Shown here in pieces: positions 48,250-57,964 of a DNA stretch of 64,000 nucleotides. Position 1 is the first letter of the stretch; every line of letters starts with the position of its first letter. The DNA is from Heyndrickxia sporothermodurans. GTDB taxonomy: Bacteria > Bacillota > Bacilli > Bacillales > Bacillaceae_C. The notes beneath the pieces were generated by a model. That model made no database searches. It saw only the letters and a program-made list of their open reading frames with translations, and was not told the origin of the DNA. The position numbers and the translations under genes were made by a program. The DNA lies in contig CP066701.1 of the NCBI GenBank assembly GCA_016756695.1, positions 3,368,001 to 3,432,000 on the forward strand. The letters are read 5' to 3'.

Positions 48250-48326
48250 TTATTTCACCACTTTTCGTTCACCATAAGTTAGTTATATTATAACATTTTT
48301 AACGTAGAAAGCGAAGTTGAAAATGG

Positions 48327-48702
48327 CTATAAACCAACATTTCTAGCTTGTTTAGAATACTCCTTTTTGTGATTTTGAATATTTTTGGTTGCTGAATGGA
48401 CAACCCTTCTAACAACCAGCGAACCTCCTGTTGCGAAAGTTTACGTACTTCATTTTCATCTTTTGGTATTGAAGTTTTCCTCCATCTAGTCGCTTATAAA
48501 GCATGGCGAAACCATCGCCATCAAAATATAAACATTTATAACGGTCTTTACTCCAACCAGAGAAAAGGAAAATAGAATCTCCATATGGATCAAGTTCGAA
48601 AGAATCTTGAATTAGCGTTGCTAATCCATCAATTCCCTTCCTCATATCTGTTTTACCGCAAATAATATAAATGTTTTTTACACTGGTATAATCATGTTTC
48701 AT
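48327..48702 (-). pseudogene. IS66 TnpB (copy B), frameshifted
   Basis: The gene matches 2879-3258, including the short A run that breaks the frame; near its 3' end the two copies differ by small indels (in copy B the sequence after QQPK is shorter). Confidence 0.82.
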
Positions 48703-48890
48703 AGATTTTTCAACTCCCTCATGACCGTTTGGATGATGTGCTCATCTACGCCGTTGAAGAAGGAAATTTCAGCAGCTTCAATTTTGATTGTGCAAAAGCT
48801 ATTTGAAGGATCTTTCGAAGTTGTGGATGTTATAATATTTTTTTCTGGTTGTATTGAAACGGGGACGATTGTTAGTTTTTGTTGTGACAT
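48699..48890 (-). CDS. IS66 accessory protein (TnpA position, copy B), 63 aa
   Basis: Identical to the protein at 2691-2882 and overlapping tnpB by four bases in the same way. Its function is inferred from its place in the element. Confidence 0.6.
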   Translation of the reverse strand: MSQQKLTIVPVSIQPEKNIITSTTSKDPSNSFCTIKIEAAEISFFNGVDEHIIQTVMRELKNL

Positions 48891-49121
48891 AGGAAAAGCA
48901 CCTCCTTAATTGATACGATTATTGTACTAAGGGGTGCTGATCATTTATATGCGTTGTTTGAATGGGGGCTTACTGGTCAACTACCATTATACAAGATTTG
49001 GGGAGGTACTTCTTTTTTTATCTCTTAAACCCCTTGATACACAAGGGCTAAGAATTATGAAATTCATTCAAATAACAAAGAAAACATGGTAAAATATAAA
49101 AGTGAGATAAAGGGAGGTACT

Positions 49122-49283
49122 ATGACTGAAAAATCTACATCTATCCATCATTTTTATGAAAAGCTTTTAGTATTAACAGAGCACATGCATACTGGCATAG
49201 TGAAAAGAATGGCAGAGGAACGTCATCGATGGTTAGAAATGTACTTAGAACAATTTTTTAAAGAATGGAATGGTGACCAGTGA
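49122..49283 (+). CDS. Hypothetical 53-aa protein upstream of yfmR
   Basis: The ATG at 49122 follows AGGGAGGT. The protein is helical and charged, with HHFYEKLLVLTEHMHTGIV and a WLEMYLEQFFKEW end. I do not recognise it. Its stop overlaps the GTG start of the ABC-F gene (GTGA), so the two are translationally coupled. The copy-B transposon ends only 48 bp upstream and may have replaced part of the promoter. Confidence 0.65.
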   Translation: MTEKSTSIHHFYEKLLVLTEHMHTGIVKRMAEERHRWLEMYLEQFFKEWNGDQ

Positions 49284-51172
49284 GATCATTAACAGTTGAA
49301 CATTTATCAAAAGCATATGGGGAAAAGCAACTGTTTCACAACGTATCATTTCAAATAAATGAAAAGGATCGGATTGGTCTTATCGGTGTTAATGGGACTG
49401 GAAAATCGAGTCTTCTAAAAATTATAGCTACTATTGACGATCCTGATTCCGGTGAAATCATTCATCCTAACGATTATGAAATTACATATTTAGCGCAAAA
49501 TCCCGAATTAAATCCCGAACTAACAGTGTTGGAACAAGTATATGCGGGTGATTCTGTGATAATGAAATTATTACGTACATACGAATTAGCTCTGCTCAGA
49601 TTAGAAAAGGAACCGTTAAATGAAAAATATCAGGAAGAACTTTTTAAATTGCAAGCAGAAATGGATGCGTTTAATGCATGGGATGCAAGTGCAAATGCAA
49701 AAACCATTCTTTCAAAACTAGGGATTATTCAAATTAATAAACGAATTGGAGAACTATCAGGCGGACAGAAAAAAAGAGTTGCGCTTGCGCAAGTGTTAAT
49801 TGACACGCCGGATTTATTAATATTGGATGAACCGACAAACCATCTAGATTATGAAACAGTCAAATGGTTAGAGATTTATTTATCAAAATATCCGGGAGCC
49901 GTATTATTGGTTACACATGATCGCTACTTCTTAGATCATGTAACTAATCGAATCTTCGAAATTGATAATGGAAATGTGTATTCCTATACTGGAAATTACC
50001 AATCTTTTATAGAAGCAAAATCGATCCGTGAAGAAGAAGCTGTACAAACAGAGACAAAGCGTAAAAACCTGTATCGCAGAGAATTAGCTTGGATGAGACG
50101 TGGTGCGAAAGCAAGATCGACAAAGCAAAAAGCAAGAATTCAAAGATTCGAACATTTAGAATCAACTATTGGCCAAATACCATCGAAAGAAAACATTGAT
50201 ATTGGCTTACAAAGCAGTCGATTGGGAAAACAAGTATTTGAATTTCAACATGCTTATAAGTCTTTTTCGGATCGAACGATTCTTAAAGACTTCAATTGGT
50301 TAGTAAAGCCTGGTGATCGAATTGGTATTGTCGGAAAAAATGGTAGCGGAAAATCCACACTTATGAACTTAATTGCTGGAAAAATCAAATTAGATGAAGG
50401 AAATCTTTCACTTGGAGCAACAGTTAAAATTGCCTACTATCAACAAGAAAATGAGGAAATAGATGATTCAAAGCGAATGATCGAATACATCCGTGAACAA
50501 GGGGAAATAGTGACAACGTCTGATGGTGAATCGATTTCTGCCACACAAATGCTTGAACGATTTTTATTTCCACTAAATACTCATGGAACACCAATTAGAA
50601 AACTTTCTGGAGGAGAAAAAAGAAGACTATATTTACTAAAGCTTCTTATGGGAAAGCCAAATGTTTTGTTAATGGATGAACCAACAAATGATTTGGACAC
50701 TCAAACACTAACTGTATTAGAAGATTATCTTGAAGAATTTCCGGGTGTCGTAATTTCCGTATCGCATGATCGCTATTTCTTGGATAAAGCGGCTGAGCAA
50801 TTACTCATTTTTAATGGAGAAGGATCAATCGATCATTACTATGGAACATACAGCGAATATTTGGAACAAAACACGAAAATTGAGAAGAAAACTTTAGTTA
50901 AAGAGAAAAATGAGACGACAGAATCTGTAAAGAAACCACTAATAAAGAAAAAATTATCATATAATGAACAAAAAGAATGGGAAGAAATTGATCGTGAAAT
51001 AGAAAAGACGGAAAACGACATTGAATCCATTCAAAATGAACTTAATCTAGTTGGCAGCGATTTTGAAAAGGCACAACAATTAACGGAACAGTTAGATCAA
51101 CTAAATGAAAGATTAGAATATCTTATTGAACGTTGGAGTTATTTATCTGAACTTGTCGATTCGTTTTCTTAA
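49280..51172 (+). CDS. yfmR: ABC-F ATPase, YfmR/Uup type, 630 aa
   Basis: ABC-F proteins bind the ribosomal E site and relieve stalled translation; YfmR-type ones act beside EF-P on difficult peptides. Two ATPase domains are complete: Walker A GVNGTGKSS and GKNGSGKST, signatures LSGGQKKRVALA and LSGGEKRRLYLL, Walker B LLILDEPTNHLD and VLLMDEPTNDLD. The linker between them carries WMRRGAKARSTKQKARI. A C-terminal coiled coil (about 560-630) is typical of Uup/YfmR. The GTG start at 49280 overlaps the previous stop. Confidence 0.9.
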   Translation: MRSLTVEHLSKAYGEKQLFHNVSFQINEKDRIGLIGVNGTGKSSLLKIIATIDDPDSGEIIHPNDYEITYLAQNPELNPELTVLEQVYAGDSVIMKLLRTYELALLRLEKEPLNEKYQEELFKLQAEMDAFNAWDASANAKTILSKLGIIQINKRIGELSGGQKKRVALAQVLIDTPDLLILDEPTNHLDYETVKWLEIYLSKYPGAVLLVTHDRYFLDHVTNRIFEIDNGNVYSYTGNYQSFIEAKSIREEEAVQTETKRKNLYRRELAWMRRGAKARSTKQKARIQRFEHLESTIGQIPSKENIDIGLQSSRLGKQVFEFQHAYKSFSDRTILKDFNWLVKPGDRIGIVGKNGSGKSTLMNLIAGKIKLDEGNLSLGATVKIAYYQQENEEIDDSKRMIEYIREQGEIVTTSDGESISATQMLERFLFPLNTHGTPIRKLSGGEKRRLYLLKLLMGKPNVLLMDEPTNDLDTQTLTVLEDYLEEFPGVVISVSHDRYFLDKAAEQLLIFNGEGSIDHYYGTYSEYLEQNTKIEKKTLVKEKNETTESVKKPLIKKKLSYNEQKEWEEIDREIEKTENDIESIQNELNLVGSDFEKAQQLTEQLDQLNERLEYLIERWSYLSELVDSFS

Positions 51173-51263
51173 AAGCAATAAGATGCAAGCATAATAAATT
51201 CAAAAACAAGTAGCGTATGTTAAAATAAAGTAATGATTTTTAAGTGAAAGGTGGTATGTACCC

Positions 51264-52391
51264 GTGAAAATTATTTCAATAGAACCTACCCCGAGTCCGA
51301 ATACGATGAAAGTAATTTTAGACGTAGAACTACCTGCCGGAAAGAGCAACAATTATAAAAAAGAGCAAATGAACACCGCTCCCCAATTTATTAAAGAGTT
51401 ACTAGAGATTGAAGGAGTAAAAGGAATCTACCATGTAGCGGATTTTATAGCTGTGGAACGAAATGGTAAATATGATTGGCAACAAATTTTGCCAAAGGTG
51501 AAGGAAATATTTGGTGATGAGGAAATAGACCAAACAAAAACGTCTCAAATTGATGAGCACTATGGAGAAGTGAATGTTTCCGTCCAAATGTTTAAAGATA
51601 TTCCGTTACAGGTGAAATTATCCGACGGTGAACAAGAAAAGCGTTTCGCATTACCGGAAATATTTGTTAACGCTATGAGCAAAGCACAGGTAGAAGGAGA
51701 TAATTATGTACTTCTACGGAAATGGAAAGATTTTGGGGTTCGCTATGGAGACCTGGAACAAATTGGTCAAGAAGTAGTAGAAGAATTAAAAGCAGCCTAT
51801 CCTGAGTCACGTTTGAATGATTTAGTGGAAGCAGCAATAAATCCAAAGTTGACAAAGGAGTTGCAATTAAAGAAATTAATTAAAGTAACCCCAGAAATGT
51901 TAAATGACTCAGATTGGAGAAAAAGATACCAGTTGCTTGAACAAATGGAAGAACCAACAGTAGATGAACTTCCGGTATTAGAAAAGGCATTACAAGATGA
52001 GAATGCATCGATTCGAAGATTAGCAGTTGTCTATCTTGGAATGATAAAAGATAAACGAGTACTTCCATATTTATTTAAAGGTTTAAAAGACAAAGTTGTA
52101 ACAGTGAGACGGACGGCAGGGGACGCTCTTTCGGACCTTGGTTTTAAAGAAGCAATTGAACCGATGATGGAGGCATTAACAGACAAGAGTAAAATTGTTC
52201 GTTGGAGAGCGGCAATGTTTCTATATGAAGAAGGTGATGAAAGAGCTGTTCCTGCACTTAAAAATGCTGAAAATGATGATGAATTTGAAGTTCAGTTACA
52301 AGTGAAAATGGCGTTAGAACGAATTGTTGGTGGCGAAGAGGCAAAAGGTTCTGTTTGGAAGCAGATGCTGGAAGCTCGCAAAAAAAATTAA
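51264..52391 (+). CDS. ypgR: YpgR/CvfC-like protein, NfuA-N plus HEAT repeats, 375 aa
   Basis: The N-terminal 85 residues form an Nfu/NifU N-terminal domain (EPTPSPNTMKVILDVELPAGKS), and the C-terminal 150 residues are HEAT-like repeats (RRLAVVYLGMIKDKRVLPYLFKGLKDK, VRRTAGDALSDLG). The whole resembles B. subtilis YpgR and the 'conserved virulence factor C' of staphylococci. A role in iron-sulfur or protein-assembly work is inferred from the Nfu part; there is no cysteine pair for a cluster. AAAGGTGG lies 12 bp before the GTG/ATG start. Confidence 0.85.
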   Translation: MKIISIEPTPSPNTMKVILDVELPAGKSNNYKKEQMNTAPQFIKELLEIEGVKGIYHVADFIAVERNGKYDWQQILPKVKEIFGDEEIDQTKTSQIDEHYGEVNVSVQMFKDIPLQVKLSDGEQEKRFALPEIFVNAMSKAQVEGDNYVLLRKWKDFGVRYGDLEQIGQEVVEELKAAYPESRLNDLVEAAINPKLTKELQLKKLIKVTPEMLNDSDWRKRYQLLEQMEEPTVDELPVLEKALQDENASIRRLAVVYLGMIKDKRVLPYLFKGLKDKVVTVRRTAGDALSDLGFKEAIEPMMEALTDKSKIVRWRAAMFLYEEGDERAVPALKNAENDDEFEVQLQVKMALERIVGGEEAKGSVWKQMLEARKKN

Positions 52392-52419
52392 CTAATCAAG
52401 CGAACAGGAGGATGTAACT

Positions 52420-52854
52420 ATGTCGATGGCATATGAAGAATACATGAGAGAACTAGTAAAACCGATGCGAGAAGAATTGACAAGTGCTAATTTCACAGAG
52501 TTGTTAACAGACGCCGATGTGGAAAGTTTTATGGAAACAGCAGAAGGCACAACACTAGTTGTTGTCAATTCTGTTTGCGGTTGTGCAGCAGGGTTGGCAA
52601 GACCAGCGGCTATCCAAGCGGTTCAAACAAATGAAAAAAAACCTGATCAATTAGTCACAGTGTTTGCTGGTCAAGATAAGGAAGCAACTGCAAAAATGCG
52701 TGAGTATTTTAAAGGATATGAGCCTTCATCCCCTTCTATGGCCCTTCTTAAAGGAAAAGAAGTTATTCATTTTATTCCAAGAGATGATATAGAGCAATAT
52801 GATGTGGAAGAAATTGTAGCCAATTTAACCAATGCATTTAATAAATATTTATAA
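52420..52854 (+). CDS. brxA: Bacilliredoxin BrxA (YphP), 144 aa
   Basis: BrxA removes bacillithiol from S-bacillithiolated proteins after oxidative stress. The CGC active site (Cys53-Gly-Cys55) in VNSVCGCAAGLARPA is intact, and the SPSMALLKGKEVIHFIPR end matches B. subtilis YphP almost residue for residue. AGGAGG precedes the ATG. It follows ypgR as it does in B. subtilis. Confidence 0.95.
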   Translation: MSMAYEEYMRELVKPMREELTSANFTELLTDADVESFMETAEGTTLVVVNSVCGCAAGLARPAAIQAVQTNEKKPDQLVTVFAGQDKEATAKMREYFKGYEPSSPSMALLKGKEVIHFIPRDDIEQYDVEEIVANLTNAFNKYL

Positions 52855-52859
52855 TTATC

Positions 52860-52880
52860 AGGGTGTCTATGGCACCCTTT
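52860..52880 (+). terminator. Terminator of brxA
   Basis: GGGTG pairs with CACCC (about 52861-52877) and is followed by TTTAT. It is short. Confidence 0.55.
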
Positions 52881-52897
52881 ATAGAAATTGAAAAATA

Positions 52898-52945
52898 GAA
52901 AGGCCGACAAATACTTTCATTCTTAAAGCATTGTCGGCCTTTCAT
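52898..52945 (-). terminator. Terminator for the small minus-strand gene after brxA
   Basis: A 13-bp inverted repeat (GAAAGGCCGACAA at 52898 with its inverse at 52931-52943) is followed on the minus strand by TCTATTTTT. Confidence 0.7.
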
Positions 52946-52954
52946 ACATTTTAA

Positions 52955-53029
52955 TTAATCAGTAATCGTTAAATAAACAAAGTACGCCAATAAAATAAAG
53001 ATACCAATATAAGTTAATGCCGCTTCCAC
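52955..53029 (-). CDS. Putative 24-aa membrane peptide
   Basis: A GTG-started frame (GTG at 53029, with GAGGAG upstream) encodes one hydrophobic helix covering almost the whole peptide (AALTYIGIFILLAYFVYL) and a short ITD tail. A terminator lies about ten bases downstream. It is too short for usual detection. No family is recognised. Confidence 0.45.
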   Translation of the reverse strand: MEAALTYIGIFILLAYFVYLTITD

Positions 53030-53327
53030 AAAATCACTCCTCAAAATTAGTATTCAACATTTCTTCAATCGATATGCATAAGGAATAAAGTTAGCATATA
53101 TGTATTATTATAAAATACTCCTTTTACATGATTGAAAATTACGATACAATAATAATATAAAGCGAATGAATATTAAGAAAATGTATAAATATCATATACT
53201 ACTATATAACTTTTTTGTGAATATTGAAACCTTTTTGTTTGCTGTTCGTCAATATAAGTATAAAATAATTGAAAACTAGAGTTCATATTTAATAGGTAGG
53301 CTTTTACATCGGAAAGGATTTTGGCAC

Positions 53328-53903
53328 ATGAAACAGTGGCTTAGAAAATCAGTTGTCGTACTCGTCTCCATATTAACATTTGGATTAGTAACACCTACAC
53401 ATGCATTTTGGAATGAAAACCAGGAAGTAGATAAAGCTAAACAAGAATCAACAAATTCTGGCTTTCAGCAAACTTCTACAAATGAAAATGTAGATAGGCA
53501 ACAATTAATTGATCAAATGATGATGGAAGCAGAAAAGCAATCATATGAAAAATTCGGCAGAAAAATTACACCGGTTATTGCGGATGAATTTCGGGAAATT
53601 ATTCTTCCAAAAATACAAGAAGCTATTGAAATGACCATTGCTCAATATCCGAAAGAAGAATTGTCATCATTAGCCATCACAGAAACACCAAGTGCAGGGG
53701 TTAGTGAAAAAATCTTTCATATTTATAATGTGAAAACAAGGGAAGACATTATCCGATTCCATGTAAGAAGAGATCACCCGCCAATGGATGGATATTATTT
53801 TAATTTTCATTATCACACACGTTTTGATGAATACCAAACACATCACAATTTGGGAGAAATCTATTGGGATAAAAACACTCCCCCAAAATGGATGTCTATG
53901 TAA
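53328..53903 (+). CDS. ypjP: YpjP family secreted protein, 191 aa
   Basis: A basic start and a hydrophobic core (SVVVLVSILTFGLVTPTHAF) form a signal peptide, with cleavage probably after THA. The mature part has the YpjP-specific REDIIRFHVRRDHPPMDGYYFNFHYHTRFD segment, rich in His and aromatic residues. Its function is unknown. The position just before thyA-dfrA agrees with B. subtilis. The 300-bp stretch upstream (53030-53327) is AT-rich and has nothing else that I can see. Confidence 0.85.
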   Translation: MKQWLRKSVVVLVSILTFGLVTPTHAFWNENQEVDKAKQESTNSGFQQTSTNENVDRQQLIDQMMMEAEKQSYEKFGRKITPVIADEFREIILPKIQEAIEMTIAQYPKEELSSLAITETPSAGVSEKIFHIYNVKTREDIIRFHVRRDHPPMDGYYFNFHYHTRFDEYQTHHNLGEIYWDKNTPPKWMSM

Positions 53904-53916
53904 ATAGGTTTTTTAA

Positions 53917-53945
53917 AAGTCGACGATTCAGTCGATTTTTTTTAT
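53917..53945 (+). terminator. Weak terminator after ypjP
   Basis: AAGTCGAC and GTCGATTT form a short stem followed by a T run. Confidence 0.55.
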
Positions 53946-54006
53946 GCACTTCGTAACCTATGATATAATTTAATAAAAAATACTAGTTTTCAAGGAAGTG
54001 CAACCG

Positions 54007-54801
54007 ATGAGACAATATTTAAATCTTTGTAAGCATGTACTAGAACATGGTGTAAAAAAAGAAGACCGTACCGGTACGGGAACCTACAGTATATTTGGCT
54101 ATCAAATGCGTTTTGACTTGCAAAAGGGTTTCCCGCTTCTAACAACTAAAAAACTTCATATGAAGTCGATTATTTATGAGTTGCTTTGGATGTTAAATGG
54201 GGACACGAATGTTCGTTATCTCCAGGATAATGGTGTGAGAATTTGGAATGAATGGGCAGATGATAATGGGGATTTAGGTCCTGTATATGGACATCAATGG
54301 CGTTCTTGGACGGCTCAAAATGGGGAGACGATTGATCAAATTTCTAATGTTATTCATCAAATTAAAACTAATCCCGATTCTCGAAGGCTAATTGTTAATG
54401 CATGGAATGTTGCTGAAATAGACGATATGGCACTTCCACCTTGTCATTGCTTTTTTCAATTTTATGTTGCTGATGGAAAGCTTTCATGTCAATTATATCA
54501 ACGTTCTGCAGATATATTTCTCGGTGTGCCTTTTAATATCGCTTCATATGCTTTATTAACAATGATGATCGCACAAGTTTGTGATCTTGAACCAGGAGAA
54601 TTTGTTCATACACTGGGTGACGCGCATATATATACAAACCATATTGAACAAGTGAAACTACAATTAACACGAGAACCGAAAGATTTACCAAAAATGTTGA
54701 TTAATCCCGAAGTTAAAGATATATTTAATTTTAAATTTACCGATTTTGAAATTCATGATTATGATCCACATCCACATATTAAAGGAGTGGTAAGTGTATG
54801 A
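54007..54801 (+). CDS. thyA: Thymidylate synthase (ThyA/ThyB type), 264 aa
   Basis: This enzyme methylates dUMP to dTMP with methylene-THF. Catalytic Cys lies in [12 protein letters not shown]; the RDGTGT-like [11 protein letters not shown] start loop and [17 protein letters not shown] are intact. The 264-residue length is that of the E. coli-type enzyme (B. subtilis ThyB). I start at ATG 54007, nine bases after AAGGAAG; a GTG at 53998 is in frame but crowds that site. It overlaps dfrA by four bases. Confidence 0.96.
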   Translation: MRQYLNLCKHVLEHGVKKEDRTGTGTYSIFGYQMRFDLQKGFPLLTTKKLHMKSIIYELLWMLNGDTNVRYLQDNGVRIWNEWADDNGDLGPVYGHQWRSWTAQNGETIDQISNVIHQIKTNPDSRRLIVNAWNVAEIDDMALPPCHCFFQFYVADGKLSCQLYQRSADIFLGVPFNIASYALLTMMIAQVCDLEPGEFVHTLGDAHIYTNHIEQVKLQLTREPKDLPKMLINPEVKDIFNFKFTDFEIHDYDPHPHIKGVVSV

Positions 54802-55283
54802 TTTCTTTTCTCTGGGCACAGGATGAAAAAGGTGTAATAGGTCGTAACAACCAACTTCCATGGTATATTCCCGAAGATCTAAAATATTTTAAAAAAACAA
54901 CTATGGGCCATCCAATTGTAATGGGAAGAAAAACGTTTGAATCAATCGGTAAACCTTTACCAGGAAGACAAAATATTATCATAACACGAGATGAAAATTT
55001 TTGTGCAAAAGATTGTCTTGTACTCCAATCAAAGCATCAATTATTAAACTGGGCTGATCAACAAGATAAAGAAGTTTTCATTACAGGTGGGGCCGAAATC
55101 TTTGGTTTATTTATGGATAAAGTTGATCGACTGTATGTAACGAAAATATTTGCAAATATTGAAGGAGATACGTATTTTCCAATTATCGATTGGTCGGAAT
55201 GGGAATTAGTATCTAGTGAAAAAGGCCCTAAAAATGAAGAAAATCCTTATGACTACGAATTTCAAGTCTACGAAAGAAAATAA
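54798..55283 (+). CDS. dfrA: Dihydrofolate reductase, 161 aa
   Basis: DHFR regenerates tetrahydrofolate from the dihydrofolate that thymidylate synthase makes. Motifs are in place: [24 protein letters not shown] with the active-site acidic residue and [20 protein letters not shown]. The ATGA overlap with thyA gives translational coupling, the same operon as in B. subtilis. Confidence 0.96.
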   Translation: MISFLWAQDEKGVIGRNNQLPWYIPEDLKYFKKTTMGHPIVMGRKTFESIGKPLPGRQNIIITRDENFCAKDCLVLQSKHQLLNWADQQDKEVFITGGAEIFGLFMDKVDRLYVTKIFANIEGDTYFPIIDWSEWELVSSEKGPKNEENPYDYEFQVYERK

Positions 55284-55311
55284 ACAATTATATTTTTTGT
55301 GATGAAATGTT

Positions 55312-55337
55312 AGCTCCTATTATGGAGCTTTTTTTTA
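55312..55337 (+). terminator. Terminator of thyA-dfrA
   Basis: AGCTCC pairs with GGAGCT across a 6-nt loop and is followed by eight T. Confidence 0.85.
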
Positions 55338-55393
55338 TAGACAAACTTTAAAATGTTCTCTTCTTACATAAATGTAAGTAAGGAGATGATGAA

Positions 55394-56362
55394 ATGGCTA
55401 AAAAGAAGAAAATCCTCTTTTTTAGTGATTTTGGTGTAGATGATATGGTTGCGGGGTTGTTTAGCTATTATAGTAATGAATTAGAGTTTGTCGGTGTTGT
55501 TGCGGATTATGGCAATATTTCTAAAGAGGATGCATTACGAAACGTTGAGTTTTTTAAAAATTTAACAGGGATTTACGATATCCCAGTTTTCGGAGGGGCA
55601 GAAATTCCTCTAACTGGCGATCTGCCGACATATTATCCCGAAATTCATGGCCCGTCCGGATTAGGCCCTATTATTCCTGAATTTTTTACGGATGGTACAT
55701 TAGAAAATTTTAATAATATTAATGATTTAATTAAAAAATATGAAAATGAAATTATCATTTTTAGTGCCGGAAGATTAACTTCTTTAGCTACTATGTTTAT
55801 TTTGTATCCCGAGATGATGAGAAAAGTAAAGGATATCTATTTAATGGGAGGGGCATTTCTTACTGCAGGGAATGTAACTCCTGTTGCCGAGGCGAATTTC
55901 TTCAGTGATCCTTACGCTGCAAATCTTGTCATGCAATTGTCACCCAAAAAAATTCATATCGTTCCATTAGATGTTTCAAAACATGCAGTCTTAACACCAG
56001 ATTTTGTTAATAAACTAAACGAACATTATTTAAAGACAAATGATAAAGTGGGTCAAATTATTAAACCGATGATTGATTATTACTATAAATACTACAAAAA
56101 AATGAATCCAAATTTAATAGGGAGTCCCATGCATGATTTACTAGCTATGTGGGCAGTTAGTGATCAAAGTAATATGGAATATATTGAAGTGCCCGTCAAA
56201 ATTTCAGTTGAAAAAGGAGAATCGTTTGGACAGAGTATGGGGGATTTTCGGGAAACAATTATGAAGGCCCCGTGGCCCGTCCACCGTCTTGCATATCAAT
56301 TTGATTATTCATTATTTATTAATCAAATATATACGACACTTACTAGTAAAAAAGTAAGATGA
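55394..56362 (+). CDS. Nucleoside hydrolase (IUNH family), 322 aa
   Basis: The enzyme cuts the N-glycosidic bond of nucleosides. The N-terminal DFGVDDMVAGLF is a variant of the usual DxDxxxDD calcium site, with ALATM-type GRLTSLATMF and the late catalytic segment HDLLAMWAVSD. The Asp pattern at the start (SDFGVDD) lacks one of the classic positions, so the substrate may differ. GAGATG lies before the ATG at 55394. It is probably monocistronic. Confidence 0.8.
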   Translation: MAKKKKILFFSDFGVDDMVAGLFSYYSNELEFVGVVADYGNISKEDALRNVEFFKNLTGIYDIPVFGGAEIPLTGDLPTYYPEIHGPSGLGPIIPEFFTDGTLENFNNINDLIKKYENEIIIFSAGRLTSLATMFILYPEMMRKVKDIYLMGGAFLTAGNVTPVAEANFFSDPYAANLVMQLSPKKIHIVPLDVSKHAVLTPDFVNKLNEHYLKTNDKVGQIIKPMIDYYYKYYKKMNPNLIGSPMHDLLAMWAVSDQSNMEYIEVPVKISVEKGESFGQSMGDFRETIMKAPWPVHRLAYQFDYSLFINQIYTTLTSKKVR

Positions 56363-56445
56363 TCGTTTTATTGGAAGTAAAAAAATGTTTGCCCCTTAAA
56401 ATTACGTGTTATAATAAAAAGAATGTAAAAGCGGGGTGACAAAAA

Positions 56446-57219
56446 ATGAAAAAAATCCTCACTTTACTTTTGGGAATTTTGCTTTTCTGCAGCGGATGTA
56501 CGTTCGGAATAAAAGAACATACTATGAAAGACTTGAATGTTACGAATAAACCCGTTCCTAAGGATTTAACGATCGTATCTGTCGGTGATTCACTAACACA
56601 AGGCATTGGAGACAGTACAAATAAAGGTGGATATATTCCTTATTTAGCAAAAGATCTTGAAACGATGCGTATGATAAAGAAAGTAAATTTTCAAAATTTC
56701 GGAGTTAGAGGAAATAGAACAGATCAATTATTAAAAAGACTTCAGCAAAAAGAGCTAGGTGCATCGATTTCTAAAGCAGATTTAGTCATTATTACAATCG
56801 GTGGCAATGATATTATGAAAGTATTTAAAGATAATTTCTCTGAATTAGAAATGTCAAAATTTAATCAAGCTCTAATCGGTTACAAACAAAGGTTAAACAA
56901 TATAATTAAAACAATACGAAAGAAAAATCCGCATGCTGGAATCGTTTTAATAGGGTTATACAATCCATTTATTAAGTGGTTTTCCGACATAAAAGAAGTG
57001 GATGAAATTATTTATGAATGGAATAATACGAGTAAACAATTAATAAATAACTATAAAAAAACAATATTTGTACCTGTTGCTGATATATTTGCGAATCAAG
57101 AAGAAAATTTGCTTTACTCAGATAATTTTCACCCGAACGATCACGGATATGAACTCATTGCAAAAAGAATTTATAGCTTTTTAAATAATGAGAGGAAACT
57201 TAAAAATTTAATTGAGTAA
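56446..57219 (+). CDS. ypmR: YpmR, SGNH/GDSL lipoprotein hydrolase, 257 aa
   Basis: An N-terminal signal ends in a lipobox (LLFCSGC, lipid-bearing Cys18), so the enzyme is anchored outside the cell. SGNH blocks are visible: GDSLTQG (nucleophile Ser), GVRGNRTDQLL, IGGNDIM and DNFHPNDHGY (Asp and His). The substrate is unknown; the family includes esterases and lipases. It lies 23 bp before ypmS, the same pair as in B. subtilis. Confidence 0.9.
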   Translation: MKKILTLLLGILLFCSGCTFGIKEHTMKDLNVTNKPVPKDLTIVSVGDSLTQGIGDSTNKGGYIPYLAKDLETMRMIKKVNFQNFGVRGNRTDQLLKRLQQKELGASISKADLVIITIGGNDIMKVFKDNFSELEMSKFNQALIGYKQRLNNIIKTIRKKNPHAGIVLIGLYNPFIKWFSDIKEVDEIIYEWNNTSKQLINNYKKTIFVPVADIFANQEENLLYSDNFHPNDHGYELIAKRIYSFLNNERKLKNLIE

Positions 57220-57242
57220 AGTGCAATGGGAGAAGGGCGGCA

Positions 57243-57818
57243 ATGAAAAATCAACATTGGAAAATTGCATTTTTTAGTCTATTAGCTATAAACATTATAA
57301 TTGTATTTACTATATGTTACTTTATATTTATACTAGGAACTTCGACCATTCATAAAGAACCTTCGAACGGCGATAAAGTAAATTTTAAAATAAACACCGA
57401 TAAAAATAATTTAACAAATTTAATTAATCATTATATCCAAAAAGAAGGTTTAAATGGTCCAATTGACTATAGTGTTAAATTGAGCGACGAAGTGGAATTA
57501 TATGGTATAATTAAAGTTTTCTCACAAGATGTCCAATTAAAAATGACTTTTGAACCAGAGGCACAAAAAAACGGGGATTTACTGTTAAGACAGAAATCGA
57601 TTTTAATTGGAAATCTGAATCTCCCTGTAGAATTTGTATTAAAGTTTATTCAAAAATCATATAAATTTCCTGATTGGGTAACGATTCAACCGAATAAAAA
57701 AACAATCTATGTTGCTTTACAAAGCATGAAAGTAAATAATGAAATGATTGTTCATGCAGATCGTTTCGATCTAAAAAATGATGATATTTCCTTCACTTTA
57801 CAAATTCCAACAGAATAA
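57243..57818 (+). CDS. ypmS: YpmS, DUF2140 membrane-anchored protein, 191 aa
   Basis: One N-terminal membrane helix (about 9-33) anchors an extracellular domain that matches YpmS/DUF2140 (LLRQKSILIGNLNLPVEFVLKFIQ; FPDWVTIQPNKKTIYVAL). Its function is unknown. It is probably cotranscribed with ypmR and could be its partner at the membrane. Confidence 0.85.
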   Translation: MKNQHWKIAFFSLLAINIIIVFTICYFIFILGTSTIHKEPSNGDKVNFKINTDKNNLTNLINHYIQKEGLNGPIDYSVKLSDEVELYGIIKVFSQDVQLKMTFEPEAQKNGDLLLRQKSILIGNLNLPVEFVLKFIQKSYKFPDWVTIQPNKKTIYVALQSMKVNNEMIVHADRFDLKNDDISFTLQIPTE

Positions 57819-57827
57819 CAAGAGAGA

Positions 57828-57852
57828 GGATACCTAATGGGTATCCTTTTCT
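57828..57852 (+). terminator. Terminator of ypmRS
   Basis: GGATACC pairs with GGTATCC around a 5-nt loop and is followed by TTTTC. Confidence 0.75.
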
Positions 57853-57964
57853 AATATTGCAACGTTTTTTTAAAAACTTTAACTAAATAACAATAGTGAG
57901 CCATCAATTAATACGAGACTATAGGCTAAATTCGGTTTAAGAGTGATGTTTGGATAGGTATTTA

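Larger units (their letters stand above)
46564..48973 (-). mobile_element. IS66-family element (copy B) inside IS1182
   Basis: The ends GTAAGCCC (46564) and GGGCTTAC (ending 48973) are flanked by the 8-bp repeat TGGTCAAC (46556-46563 and 48974-48981), the complement of the GTTGACCA repeat in copy A. It spans 2410 bp. Confidence 0.92.
45093..49069 (-). mobile_element. Nested transposon copy B: IS1182-family element carrying IS66
   Basis: This is the inverted second copy of the unit at 2512-6490, with almost the same sequence and 3977 bp long. Its flanks carry a different perfect 4-bp direct repeat, AAAT (45089-45092 and 49070-49073). The insertion lies between glnS and the yfmR operon. The IS66 insert and its 8-bp duplication are the same as in copy A. 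Confidence 0.92.
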
